Assembly (NCBI GenBank): GCA_945869475.1 | Contig: CAMBOV010000002.1 | Location: forward strand, 1-64,000 | DNA from: Singulisphaera sp. GP187 | GTDB lineage: Bacteria; Planctomycetota; Phycisphaerae; Phycisphaerales; SM1A02 | Length of the DNA stretch: 64,000 nucleotides | Reading direction: 5' to 3' | Shown here: positions 25,202 to 32,977 of the stretch, one piece after another | Layout of the letters: each line of letters starts with the position of its first letter | How positions within the stretch are numbered: the first letter of the stretch is position 1 | Notes under the pieces: model-generated | The model's database searches: none | Seen by the model: only the letters and a program-made list of their open reading frames with translations | Told to the model about the DNA's origin: nothing | Translations under genes and position numbers: made by a program

Positions 25202-26569
25202 ATGTCGAAACACGTCCTTATTGTTGGTGCTGGTCTCGCGGGTTCACTGCTCGCGGTCTATCTCGCGCGCGCAGGATGGACCGTCGAAGTGCGCGAGCGG
25301 CGCAGCGATCCGCGCGCTGCAGGACACGTCAGTGGGCGCTCGATCAATCTCGCAATCAGTGCGCGCGGATTGAAAGCGCTTCGACGCGTTGGTCTCGAAG
25401 ATGCGATCCTGCGCGATGCGATCCGAATGCCAGGGCGCATGATTCACCCGCCCACTGGCGCGCTCAACTTTCAGCAGTACAGCGCCAATCCGGCACATGC
25501 GATTCAAAGCGTCTCACGAAGCGCTCTCAATCTAACGCTCATTCTCGCGGCCGCCGCAGAGAAAGGCGTGACGATTCGCTTCGATCAGCGTTGCAGTGAG
25601 ATCGACGCAGCGACTGGCACTGCGACCTTCATCGACAACCGCACGGGCGAGAGTTCACGCGCGCAGGTAGATCTCATCGTCGGCACCGATGGCGCGTACA
25701 GCGTGCTGCGAAGTGCGATGGAAAGGAATGAAGGGTTCGACTATCAACAGTCGTGGCTCAGTCATGGCTACAAAGAGTTGAGCATCCCAGCAGTCTCGAC
25801 TGGACCCCATGCGCCTTTCGCGATGGCTCCACACGCGCTGCACATCTGGCCTCGCGGAGGATCGATGATGATCGCGCTGCCTAATCCAGATGGATCATTC
25901 ACCTGCACGCTCTTTTGGCCGCACACGACAACAGCGAGTGCGCGCGGATTCGATTCGATCGCGACGGCGCCCATCGCCCGCCAACATTTCGAAGCGCACT
26001 ACGCCGATGCGTTGCCGCTCATGCCGACCTTCGACGATGACTTCAATCGCAATGCTGTTGGATGGATGGTGACCGTGCGTGCGCGACCCTGGTCGCGAGG
26101 CGGTCGCGTCGTGCTACTCGGTGACGCCGCGCACGCGATCGTTCCGTTCTTCGGACAAGGTGCCAACGCAAGCTTCGAAGATTGCGAGGCGCTCACCGAC
26201 GCACTTACTGCCTGCGGCGATGACATCGCGCTCGCGTTGGCGAACTACGAACTCGCACGCAAGCGCAACACCGACGCGATCGCAGAGATGGCGCTCGAGA
26301 ACTTCATCGAGATGCGTGACAAGACCGCGTCGCCCCTCTTTCGTTGGCGCAAACGAGTCGAGCACTTTATTCACGGGGTCGCGCCAGCGCTCTTCACGCC
26401 TCGCTACGACATGGTGAGTTTCGAGACGATTCCATACGCCGACGCGCTTGCGAAGTCGCGCAAACAAGATCGCGTGCTCTCGATCGTCGCCGTTGCGGCG
26501 GCAGTGGGCGTCGTCGTTGCACTCATCGCGATCATCACTCGCTTCATCTGGTGGGCGTCGTCATGCTGA
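25202..26569 (+). CDS. kmo: Kynurenine 3-monooxygenase
   Basis: This FAD enzyme hydroxylates L-kynurenine to 3-hydroxykynurenine with NADPH and O2. The 455-aa protein has the dinucleotide loop VGAGLAGSL (8-16), the GRSINLAIS motif, the second FAD motif LLGDAAHAIVPFFGQGANA (about 303-321) and the KMO-like NPDGSFTCTLFWP. A C-terminal hydrophobic stretch (about 425-447, LSIVAVAAAVGVVVALIAII) looks like a membrane anchor, as in the eukaryotic enzyme. It starts 64 bases after kynU and its end overlaps the transporter start by seven bases. Confidence 0.95.
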   Translation: MSKHVLIVGAGLAGSLLAVYLARAGWTVEVRERRSDPRAAGHVSGRSINLAISARGLKALRRVGLEDAILRDAIRMPGRMIHPPTGALNFQQYSANPAHAIQSVSRSALNLTLILAAAAEKGVTIRFDQRCSEIDAATGTATFIDNRTGESSRAQVDLIVGTDGAYSVLRSAMERNEGFDYQQSWLSHGYKELSIPAVSTGPHAPFAMAPHALHIWPRGGSMMIALPNPDGSFTCTLFWPHTTTASARGFDSIATAPIARQHFEAHYADALPLMPTFDDDFNRNAVGWMVTVRARPWSRGGRVVLLGDAAHAIVPFFGQGANASFEDCEALTDALTACGDDIALALANYELARKRNTDAIAEMALENFIEMRDKTASPLFRWRKRVEHFIHGVAPALFTPRYDMVSFETIPYADALAKSRKQDRVLSIVAVAAAVGVVVALIAIITRFIWWASSC

Positions 26570-27540
26570 ACCTCGCATCCACTGCAGCCGCCGCAACTCG
26601 TCGACTTGGTCTCTCGACTGGCATCATCTGCCTCTCGCTCACACTTCTTGGATGGTCGACCGTGCCGCTTTTTCTGCGCCACCTCTCAGAGCACGTCGAC
26701 TTCTGGACGAACAATGGTTGGCGATACGGCGCGAGCGCGCTCTTCTGGTTGCCCGTCGTGATCTGGGCGTGGAGAAAGGCTCGACTTCCCGCTGGAATCT
26801 GGCGCGATGCAGTGATCCCGAGCCTCGCCAACATCGGCGGTCAAGCAGCATTTACCGCAGCCTTTCACGAGATGAATCCTGGACTTGTCACCTTCGGATT
26901 GCGCACGCAACTCATTTGGGTCGCGCTGGGGGCGTGGTTTCTCGTTCCAACCGAGCGACCGATCATCGCGAGTCGTCGCTATCTCATCGGCGCCGGAATT
27001 CTGCTTGCAGGCTTGCTACCGATCTTGCTCGGCGGTGACGCATCATTGAGCGAACTCAACGGCACGGGACTCACGCTGAGCATCCTCTGTGCTGTTGGCT
27101 ACGGTTTCTACGGACTCAGCGTGCGCAGGTGCATGCACACCTACAACCCAATCATTGCGTTCGCGGTGATTTGCCAACTCACCGCCGCTGGACTCATCGT
27201 GCTCATGTTGTTCTTCGGACGCGACCGCGGCATGTACGTGCCCCAACTCTCGGGCATGCTGCTCGCCGAGCTCGGTATCAGCGCATTTATCGGCATTGCT
27301 GCTGGCCACGTCTTCTATTACATCAGCATCGCGCGCATCGGCGTCGTCATCACTAGCGGAGTGCTGCAACTTCAGCCCTTCATCGTGAGTGCATGCAGCT
27401 TCTTTCTCTTTGGAGAGATCTTTTTCTGGTGGCAGTGGACCGCAGGTCTCATCGCTGTTGGCGGGGCCTACCTGATGCTCACTTCAAAGGGCAGTGGCGC
27501 GAAACAACTCACGATGGCATCGAGCGAAGGATCAGACTAA
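26563..27540 (+). CDS. EamA/DMT-family transporter in kynurenine operon
   Basis: The protein has 325 aa from the ATG at 26563, with about ten membrane segments in the two EamA repeats (for example TLLGWSTVPLFLRHL in the first and AGHVFYYISIARIGVVITSG in the second). DMT transporters export or import amino acids and related metabolites. The start overlaps the kmo stop by seven bases and its stop shares one base with the aldehyde dehydrogenase start. Its location in the middle of the pathway operon suggests kynurenine, tryptophan or a pathway intermediate as substrate; this is inference. Confidence 0.88.
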   Translation: MLNLASTAAAATRRLGLSTGIICLSLTLLGWSTVPLFLRHLSEHVDFWTNNGWRYGASALFWLPVVIWAWRKARLPAGIWRDAVIPSLANIGGQAAFTAAFHEMNPGLVTFGLRTQLIWVALGAWFLVPTERPIIASRRYLIGAGILLAGLLPILLGGDASLSELNGTGLTLSILCAVGYGFYGLSVRRCMHTYNPIIAFAVICQLTAAGLIVLMLFFGRDRGMYVPQLSGMLLAELGISAFIGIAAGHVFYYISIARIGVVITSGVLQLQPFIVSACSFFLFGEIFFWWQWTAGLIAVGGAYLMLTSKGSGAKQLTMASSEGSD

Positions 27541-29015
27541 TGAACCCAGTGACCGTTCTCAACTTCATTGATGGATCGTTCGTACTCGGTCGCGGCGGCG
27601 CAACGATTTCGATTTACAACCCCGCCACGAGCGAGCTCATCGGCACGGCACCCGATAGCACCGCGCATGATGTTGATGCGGCGGTCGAAGCTGCGGCGAA
27701 TGCTTTCCCAGCGTGGTCTGCGCTCTCACCTGCGCAACGCGGCGCGAATCTGCACCGGCTCGCAGATCTTGTTGAGCGCGACGCCGAGGCCTTCGCACTC
27801 GCCGAGAGTCGCGACACGGGCAAGCCTCTTTCGCTTGCTCGGTCGGTCGACATTCCGCGCGCGATCGCGAACTTGCGATTCTTCGCAAGTGCAGTCTGCG
27901 AACAGACGCACGAATACTTTTCGAATGAGCACGCTCGATCGATCGTGCACCGACGCCCGCTCGGCGTCGCCGCATGCATTTCGCCGTGGAATTTGCCGCT
28001 CTATCTCTTCACCTGGAAGATCGCCCCGGCCCTCGCTGCAGGATGCACAGTCGTGGGCAAGCCGAGCGAAATCACTCCGATCACTGCATGGATGCTCGCG
28101 CAGCGTTCGATCGAGGCGGGCATGCCACGCGGCGTCTTCAACATCGTCAATGGTCGCGGTCCACTCTGCGGAGCGGCGCTCGTCGCTCACCCGCGCGTCG
28201 CGTGCATCACATTTACGGGCGGCACAGTGACGGGCGAGTCGATCGCGCGCGCGGCGGCGCCGACTTTCAAACGCATCGCGCTCGAGCTCGGCGGAAAGAA
28301 TCCAACGATCGTCTTTGCTGATTCCATTCACGGCGACGATCTCACCAAGACGGTGCACGGCGTCGCACGTGCGGCCTTTACAAATCAAGGTCAGGTCTGT
28401 CATTGTGGATCGCGCATCCTCATCGAACGAAGCGCGTGGGAGAGATTCGTTCCAGCGCTCGTCGCACGAACACGCGGCTTGTGTGTGGGAGATCCGCTCG
28501 ACGGTGCGACTGACATCGGCGCGCTCATCTCTGGGCAACATCTCTTACGTGTCGCAGCAGCAGTGGATGGCGCCGTGCGTGATGGTGGTCATCTGCTCTG
28601 TGGTGGATCGCGGGTCGATCCACTGCAGTTGCCAGAGCAGAATCGCGCTGGCGCCTTTTATCCACCGACGCTCATTGAAGGGCTCCCTGCAACAGCGAAG
28701 GCGAATCAAGAAGAAATCTTCGGACCCGTCGCAACATTGATTCCGTTTTCAGGCGAGAGTGAAGCCGTCGCGATTGCAAACGGCACACGCTTTGGACTTT
28801 CTGCAAGCGTCTGGACGAGCGACTCTGATCGCGCGCACCGTATCGCCGCGCAACTCGACTGCGGAACAATCTGGATCAACGCATGGATGTTGCGCGACTT
28901 GCGCGCGCCAATTGGGGGAATGCGCGCGAGCGGACTCGGCCGCGAAGGTGGACAAGAGGCACTTCACTTCTTCGCTGAACCCGTTGTTGTCGTCACACAC
29001 GAGCCAACACAATGA
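27540..29015 (+). CDS. nbaE: 2-aminomuconate 6-semialdehyde dehydrogenase
   Basis: This aldehyde dehydrogenase family member is predicted to oxidise 2-aminomuconate semialdehyde to 2-aminomuconate with NAD+. The 491-aa protein has the oxyanion/entrance motif ISPWNLPLYLFTWK (147-160), Glu249 in LELGGKNP, Cys287 in NQGQVCHCGSR and EEIFGPVATL near the C-terminus. Substrate specificity is assigned from the operon (ACMSD upstream, deaminase downstream). Closely related enzymes act on 2-hydroxymuconate semialdehyde or betaine aldehyde. The ATG at 27540 overlaps the transporter stop codon (TAATG). Confidence 0.9.
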   Translation: MNPVTVLNFIDGSFVLGRGGATISIYNPATSELIGTAPDSTAHDVDAAVEAAANAFPAWSALSPAQRGANLHRLADLVERDAEAFALAESRDTGKPLSLARSVDIPRAIANLRFFASAVCEQTHEYFSNEHARSIVHRRPLGVAACISPWNLPLYLFTWKIAPALAAGCTVVGKPSEITPITAWMLAQRSIEAGMPRGVFNIVNGRGPLCGAALVAHPRVACITFTGGTVTGESIARAAAPTFKRIALELGGKNPTIVFADSIHGDDLTKTVHGVARAAFTNQGQVCHCGSRILIERSAWERFVPALVARTRGLCVGDPLDGATDIGALISGQHLLRVAAAVDGAVRDGGHLLCGGSRVDPLQLPEQNRAGAFYPPTLIEGLPATAKANQEEIFGPVATLIPFSGESEAVAIANGTRFGLSASVWTSDSDRAHRIAAQLDCGTIWINAWMLRDLRAPIGGMRASGLGREGGQEALHFFAEPVVVVTHEPTQ

Positions 29016-29025
29016 GCCCACACCT

Positions 29026-29427
29026 ATGAGTCAAGACTTTCATTCATCGCGCGCACCTGAACCGGTCGGTCCCTATCCGCACGCCAAACGCGCGGGCGAT
29101 TTCGTCTTTCTCAGCGGGGTTGGACCGCGCACCCGCGGATCGACCGTGATACCTGGAGTCGATCCACTCGATTTCGAAGTGCAATGTCGCGCGTGCTTCG
29201 AGAATGCCAAACTCGTCGTCGAAGATGCGGGGCTCGCGTGGACGAGTGTCGTCGATGTCACGATCTATCTCACCAACATGAAGCGCGACTTCGCGACTTA
29301 CAACCGCATCTACGCCGAGTACTTCGCCGGCAATGCAAATCCAAATCCCACTCGCACGACGCTCGAGATCGGCGCGCTTCCCACACCGATCGCCGTCGAA
29401 GTCAAAGCGATTTGTTGGGCTGGGTGA
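29026..29427 (+). CDS. nbaF: 2-aminomuconate deaminase, RidA/YjgF family
   Basis: The 133-aa RidA-fold protein shows AGDFVFLSGVGPRTRG, NAKLVVEDAGLAWTSVVDVTIYLTNM and the catalytic Arg region NPTRTTLEIGALP followed by AVEVKAICW. In nitrobenzoate and tryptophan degradation clusters a RidA relative hydrolyses 2-aminomuconate to 4-oxalocrotonate and ammonia, which fits the position as last gene of this operon, ten bases after the dehydrogenase. A general imine deaminase is the alternative. Confidence 0.88.
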   Translation: MSQDFHSSRAPEPVGPYPHAKRAGDFVFLSGVGPRTRGSTVIPGVDPLDFEVQCRACFENAKLVVEDAGLAWTSVVDVTIYLTNMKRDFATYNRIYAEYFAGNANPNPTRTTLEIGALPTPIAVEVKAICWAG

Positions 29428-29447
29428 ACGGCGACAGCACCTCTCAA

Positions 29448-29467
29448 GAAAAACCTGCACGTTTTTC
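29448..29467. terminator. Possible AT-rich hairpin between convergent genes
   Basis: GAAAAAC and GTTTTTC flank a six-base loop between the ends of the deaminase gene and the convergent kynB gene. The second arm supplies a short T-run on either strand, so it could act as a weak bidirectional terminator. Pairing is AT-rich and the call is tentative. Confidence 0.35.
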
Positions 29468-29488
29468 GAACCTCTCCCTCGTCGCTGA

Positions 29489-30163
29489 TCAGAGTTGTCG
29501 CAACACCGCCCGCACGGGGCTTCCATCGAACCCCTCGAGCGCGAGCGGCAGCGCGCAGAGTTCATACTTTCCTGCGGCGACGCCGGCGAGAACGAGTCCT
29601 TCGATGATCGCAACATCGCCGGCGTAAAACCTCGCGTGCGCTGGAAGGTCTTTCGAATCTGCCGTATCGACGCTCGGCGTATCAACCCCCACGAGTCGCA
29701 CGCCGCTCGCTGCGAGCCAATCGACGAACGTAGGTTCGAGTCCCAAGAAATTTGCGGTCCACTCGTCTGCATTTGGATACGAGCCAGTCGCGATCAAGAG
29801 TCGTTGAGTCGACGGAACCCACCCCCCGTCGACGTCGAGATCGGCCCGCGACACTCTCGTGATTGAACTCGCGGGTGCGCGCGCATCCGCACGAGCGTGC
29901 GCCCGCACACGCACCACCTCGCACTCTCCCCAGTAGAGCTCGAGCGGTTGCGCATCGATCGTGCGGCCATCCCGACTGTAGTGACTCGGCGCATCAGCGT
30001 GCGCACCACAGTGCACGGTCGTTCGAAGTGCGCTCAGTGTGATCGCGTCGCCCCGCTTCATGTCGAAGGCGACTTCGCGCGTCGGGGGCGTGTCTCCAGG
30101 AAAGACTGCAATACGCGCTGAGATGCGCGGCGAAACATCGATGATTGCGCCGCGATCTGCCAC
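29489..30163 (-). CDS. kynB: Kynurenine formamidase (cyclase-type arylformamidase)
   Basis: This enzyme hydrolyses N-formylkynurenine to kynurenine. The 224-aa protein belongs to the metal-dependent cyclase superfamily: FPGDTPP (about 21-27), the zinc motif HCGAHADAPSHY (51-62) and GVDTPSVDTADSKDLPAH (about 158-175), which is characteristic of KynB. Length is normal. It is the last gene of a long minus-strand run and faces the kynurenine operon end to end. The enzyme that makes its substrate, tryptophan 2,3-dioxygenase, is not in the window. Confidence 0.92.
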   Translation of the reverse strand: MADRGAIIDVSPRISARIAVFPGDTPPTREVAFDMKRGDAITLSALRTTVHCGAHADAPSHYSRDGRTIDAQPLELYWGECEVVRVRAHARADARAPASSITRVSRADLDVDGGWVPSTQRLLIATGSYPNADEWTANFLGLEPTFVDWLAASGVRLVGVDTPSVDTADSKDLPAHARFYAGDVAIIEGLVLAGVAAGKYELCALPLALEGFDGSPVRAVLRQL

Positions 30164-30165
30164 GA

Positions 30166-30999
30166 CTAACTCTGCATCGCGGTGCGCCCGCCATCGACTG
30201 GCAGATTGACGCCTGTGATGTACGCGGCGCTGGCCGAGGCGAGAAAGAGCGCAGCCGATGCGATCTCTTCAGCTTCGCCGAGTCGTCCCGCTGGAATGGT
30301 CGCGATCGCTGCACGCTCGACGTCGTCGATTGTTGATGCCGCGCGGCTCGCACGACCTCGAAAGATCGCTGCGAGTCGAGCTGTGCGAGTGAACCCCGGG
30401 AGGATCGTGTTCACCGTGATTCCAAACGGCGCGAGCTCTCCCGCAAGTGTTCGCGCCCAGTTGGCGACTGCTGCGCGAATCGTGTTCGAGATGCCAAGTC
30501 CGCGAATCGGCGTGATGACAGACGTGCTCGTGATGTTGATGATTCGTCCATACTTCGCCTCGCGCATGCCAGGCGCGCACGCTTGCACGATCGCCTGCCC
30601 AGTGAGCAGATGCGACTCAAACGACTTCGCGAAATCTTCGGGCGCCGCATCGATCGCGAGGCCTGCTGCTGGGCCTCCAGTGTTATGTAAGACGATGTGC
30701 ACGGTGCCATGCGCCTGCACATGCGCACTCACCGCCCCTTGCACCGCGCGCCACTGTGCGTAATCAACGAGCAAGCTGCGGTGCGTTTGCCCAGCGTTGG
30801 TCGAGAGTGCTGCGAGTACTTGCTCGAGCCCCTCTGGATTACGTCCCATGATCGTGACCGACGCTCCTGCGCGGGCGAACGCCTCTGCGCATGCGCGACC
30901 GATGCCTTGTGTCGCGCCGCCAACAAGTGCATGGCGACCGACGAGCGAGAGTGGGCAGGGTTTTTCGTTCAGGTCGTTCATGCTCTGTGTGCTGTTCAT
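30166..30999 (-). CDS. Short-chain dehydrogenase/reductase with atypical active site
   Basis: The 277-aa Rossmann protein has the cofactor loop VGGATQGIGRACAEAF and an LHNTGGPAAG strand in place of the usual NNAG. The Ser-bearing strand IINITSTSV is present, but the usual YxxxK is replaced by ISNTIRAAV, where Ser takes the Tyr place and Arg the Lys place. The C-terminal LPVDGGRTA is typical. ATG at 30999 forms an ATGA overlap with the upstream gene's stop; kynB follows after two bases. The coupling to kynB hints at aromatic metabolism, but the substrate is unknown and normal dehydrogenase activity is doubtful. Confidence 0.85.
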   Translation of the reverse strand: MNSTQSMNDLNEKPCPLSLVGRHALVGGATQGIGRACAEAFARAGASVTIMGRNPEGLEQVLAALSTNAGQTHRSLLVDYAQWRAVQGAVSAHVQAHGTVHIVLHNTGGPAAGLAIDAAPEDFAKSFESHLLTGQAIVQACAPGMREAKYGRIINITSTSVITPIRGLGISNTIRAAVANWARTLAGELAPFGITVNTILPGFTRTARLAAIFRGRASRAASTIDDVERAAIATIPAGRLGEAEEIASAALFLASASAAYITGVNLPVDGGRTAMQS

Positions 31000-31565
31000 G
31001 TGCGAGAGACTAACAACGCGCGACGAGCGAGGAAGAGTGATCCTGTAATGGCTGTCGCTGCCGCGCACCCGATGAGCGCAACGTAAAGATTGCGCGCATG
31101 AAAGTGTGCGGCGAAAAGCGCATCATCGGCCACCTCGATTCGCGCTGCATCGACCGATCCGGCGCACTCCCAGAACATGTGCGAAGCCTCACGAACGCGA
31201 ATGCCTGCTTCGAGCGAGGTGATCGCGCACAAGAACGCGAGCGAGAGCGCGACGAGTGCGCATCGCCGCCGCCAACGCACCAAGCTCCAATCGATCTTTG
31301 CGGATGTCCCTCCGAGCAACGAGATCAAGATCGCCGGCATGAACACGCTCGTCCAACTCACAATGTCAAACGGAACTTGCACGACTCGACCGCCGACAAA
31401 TCGAACGAGCCAATGCGCATCGACTCCGCGCATCATTGGATCGCTCACCTCGACGACTCCAGCCGAACTCACTGCGCTGAACGTCCATCCAGCAAACGCG
31501 GCAACGATGACGAGCGTGACGACCCACGCTATCGAGAGAGCGACGAACCAGATCAATCGACCCAT
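30996..31565 (-). CDS. Small membrane protein, about four transmembrane segments
   Basis: The 189-aa protein has hydrophobic segments near residues 5-27, 68-86, 100-117 and 161-182, with a 35-residue extracytoplasmic-like loop (VEVSDPMMRGVDAHWLVRF) after the first. No family is recognised. It starts four bases after the DUF1579-like gene and overlaps the SDR start by four bases, so it is a translated member of this unit. Confidence 0.6.
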   Translation of the reverse strand: MGRLIWFVALSIAWVVTLVIVAAFAGWTFSAVSSAGVVEVSDPMMRGVDAHWLVRFVGGRVVQVPFDIVSWTSVFMPAILISLLGGTSAKIDWSLVRWRRRCALVALSLAFLCAITSLEAGIRVREASHMFWECAGSVDAARIEVADDALFAAHFHARNLYVALIGCAAATAITGSLFLARRALLVSRT

Positions 31566-31569
31566 CGCT

Positions 31570-32499
31570 CTACTGCCCCCAACCGCTGCTCATTGCGCGC
31601 GACATGTCAGGCACTTGTCCTTGCATCGTGTTCATCTGCGCCTGCATCTGCTGTCGTTGCTGCATCATCGCGCTCAACAACTGCTGATTTTCTGCGGCCG
31701 TCTGCGGCGGACGGGTCACTGCCAGACCCTGCGGAGTCTGCACGATGAAACTTCCGCTCGACGCGCTTGACCCGCCAGTCGCTCCCGCACCGCTCGCACC
31801 ACCCGACTGTGCCGCGCCACTCTGCACCAGCATCGGCGCGCCGAAAGGAGTTTGCGGACTCGAGAGTCCAGGATTCTTGCTCGTCTGCGTCATCACCAGC
31901 TTCACGGAGCCTGCAGGTTGATCGCCGACTTGAAAGGTCGTGTTCCACATCACGGTGCCATCCGACTGAAAGAGAAATGTCGTCGCAAGCGAGCGGGGTT
32001 GACCATTGGCCGTGATGAGCGAGTTCGACGTGACAAAGGTCAGCGCGCTGGCGGCCTCGTCGTAGATGCCAGCAGAGAGAAACATCGAACGGTCACCATT
32101 GGTGATCTCACTGCGTGTGAACCCGACCCCTGGCGTATATCCCATCACATCGATTGTCTGAAGCGCTGAACCAGACGAGTTGAAGAGCACGTGATCGCCC
32201 GAGAGAAAATTTCCGCCCAGTGTCCAACCGAACTGCGTCGTGCCTTGAAATGGACCGTTCGTGGTGCCATCCGCTGCAACGGATGTTCCCTGCACCGCCC
32301 ACGATCCAACGAGTTGCGTTAGCAACGCGAGCGCCTTCGCATCATCGGCACCCGCGGGAACGATCGGTCCGAGCGGCGCGCGCGGTTGAGGCGGCTGCGT
32401 CGGCTGTGCTTGCTGCGCACCGAGAATCAATGCGATCACCGCGCACGAGCCCGCTCCGACGATCGATCCAACCACGAACGACTGCGTTTTTGTCTTCAT
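31570..32499 (-). CDS. Secreted or membrane-anchored DUF1579-like protein
   Basis: The 309-aa protein has an N-terminal hydrophobic segment (about 9-28) that may be a signal anchor and a Pro/Gln-rich linker. A DUF1579-like beta-barrel region (about 55-215) follows, with LVGSWAVQGT, TTQFGWTLGGNFLSGDHV and MGYTPGVGFTRSEITNGD. The C-terminus is Gly/Ser-rich and then strongly Gln/Met-rich (MMQQRQQMQAQMNTMQG). Function of DUF1579 is unknown. Its ATG overlaps the stop of the dCMP deaminase gene by four bases. Confidence 0.68.
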   Translation of the reverse strand: MKTKTQSFVVGSIVGAGSCAVIALILGAQQAQPTQPPQPRAPLGPIVPAGADDAKALALLTQLVGSWAVQGTSVAADGTTNGPFQGTTQFGWTLGGNFLSGDHVLFNSSGSALQTIDVMGYTPGVGFTRSEITNGDRSMFLSAGIYDEAASALTFVTSNSLITANGQPRSLATTFLFQSDGTVMWNTTFQVGDQPAGSVKLVMTQTSKNPGLSSPQTPFGAPMLVQSGAAQSGGASGAGATGGSSASSGSFIVQTPQGLAVTRPPQTAAENQQLLSAMMQQRQQMQAQMNTMQGQVPDMSRAMSSGWGQ

Positions 32500-32975
32500 T
32501 TCGCAGAGGGTACCGAAGCAGGAAAGACGCGGTATCCCACACCAGCTTCAGCAAACATCTCGCGCGCAAGTGCCAAAGAGTGCTGCCAGTGCTCGTCACC
32601 ACCTGCCATCTCGTGGGTCACGACTTCAGCGATTCCACATTGAATGATCGCGAGCGAACACTGCACGCATGGACTGAACGTGCAGTAGATCGTGCATCCC
32701 CTCGGTGTGACCCCGTTGCGCGCGCACTGCACAATCGCGTTGAGCTCAGCATGACACATGAGGTCATACTTCACAGGGCGCTCGAGCCGCTGCGGATTGT
32801 CGGCGATCCCTTGCGGAAGTCCATTGAATCCAGTGCTGATGATCTGCTTCGCGGGCGAGACGATGATCGCTCCGACGCCACGCGAGGGATCTTTGCTCCA
32901 CGTCGCAATGCGCTGTGCGAGATCGAGAAATCGAAGATGCCAGTGATCGGCGAATGTTTCAGAGGAACGGATCAC
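32496..32975 (-). CDS. dCMP deaminase family protein (ComEB-like)
   Basis: The 159-aa zinc deaminase is predicted to convert dCMP to dUMP for dTTP synthesis. The zinc and proton-shuttle motif CHAELNAIVQC (74-84) and the second motif FSPCVQCSLAI (99-109) are intact, as is the nucleotide-binding GVGAIIVSP. Length matches the dCMP deaminase/ComEB type rather than cytidine deaminase. It lies two bases after the HtrA-like gene stop and overlaps the next gene by four bases. Confidence 0.88.
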   Translation of the reverse strand: MIRSSETFADHWHLRFLDLAQRIATWSKDPSRGVGAIIVSPAKQIISTGFNGLPQGIADNPQRLERPVKYDLMCHAELNAIVQCARNGVTPRGCTIYCTFSPCVQCSLAIIQCGIAEVVTHEMAGGDEHWQHSLALAREMFAEAGVGYRVFPASVPSAK

Positions 32976-32977
32976 CG

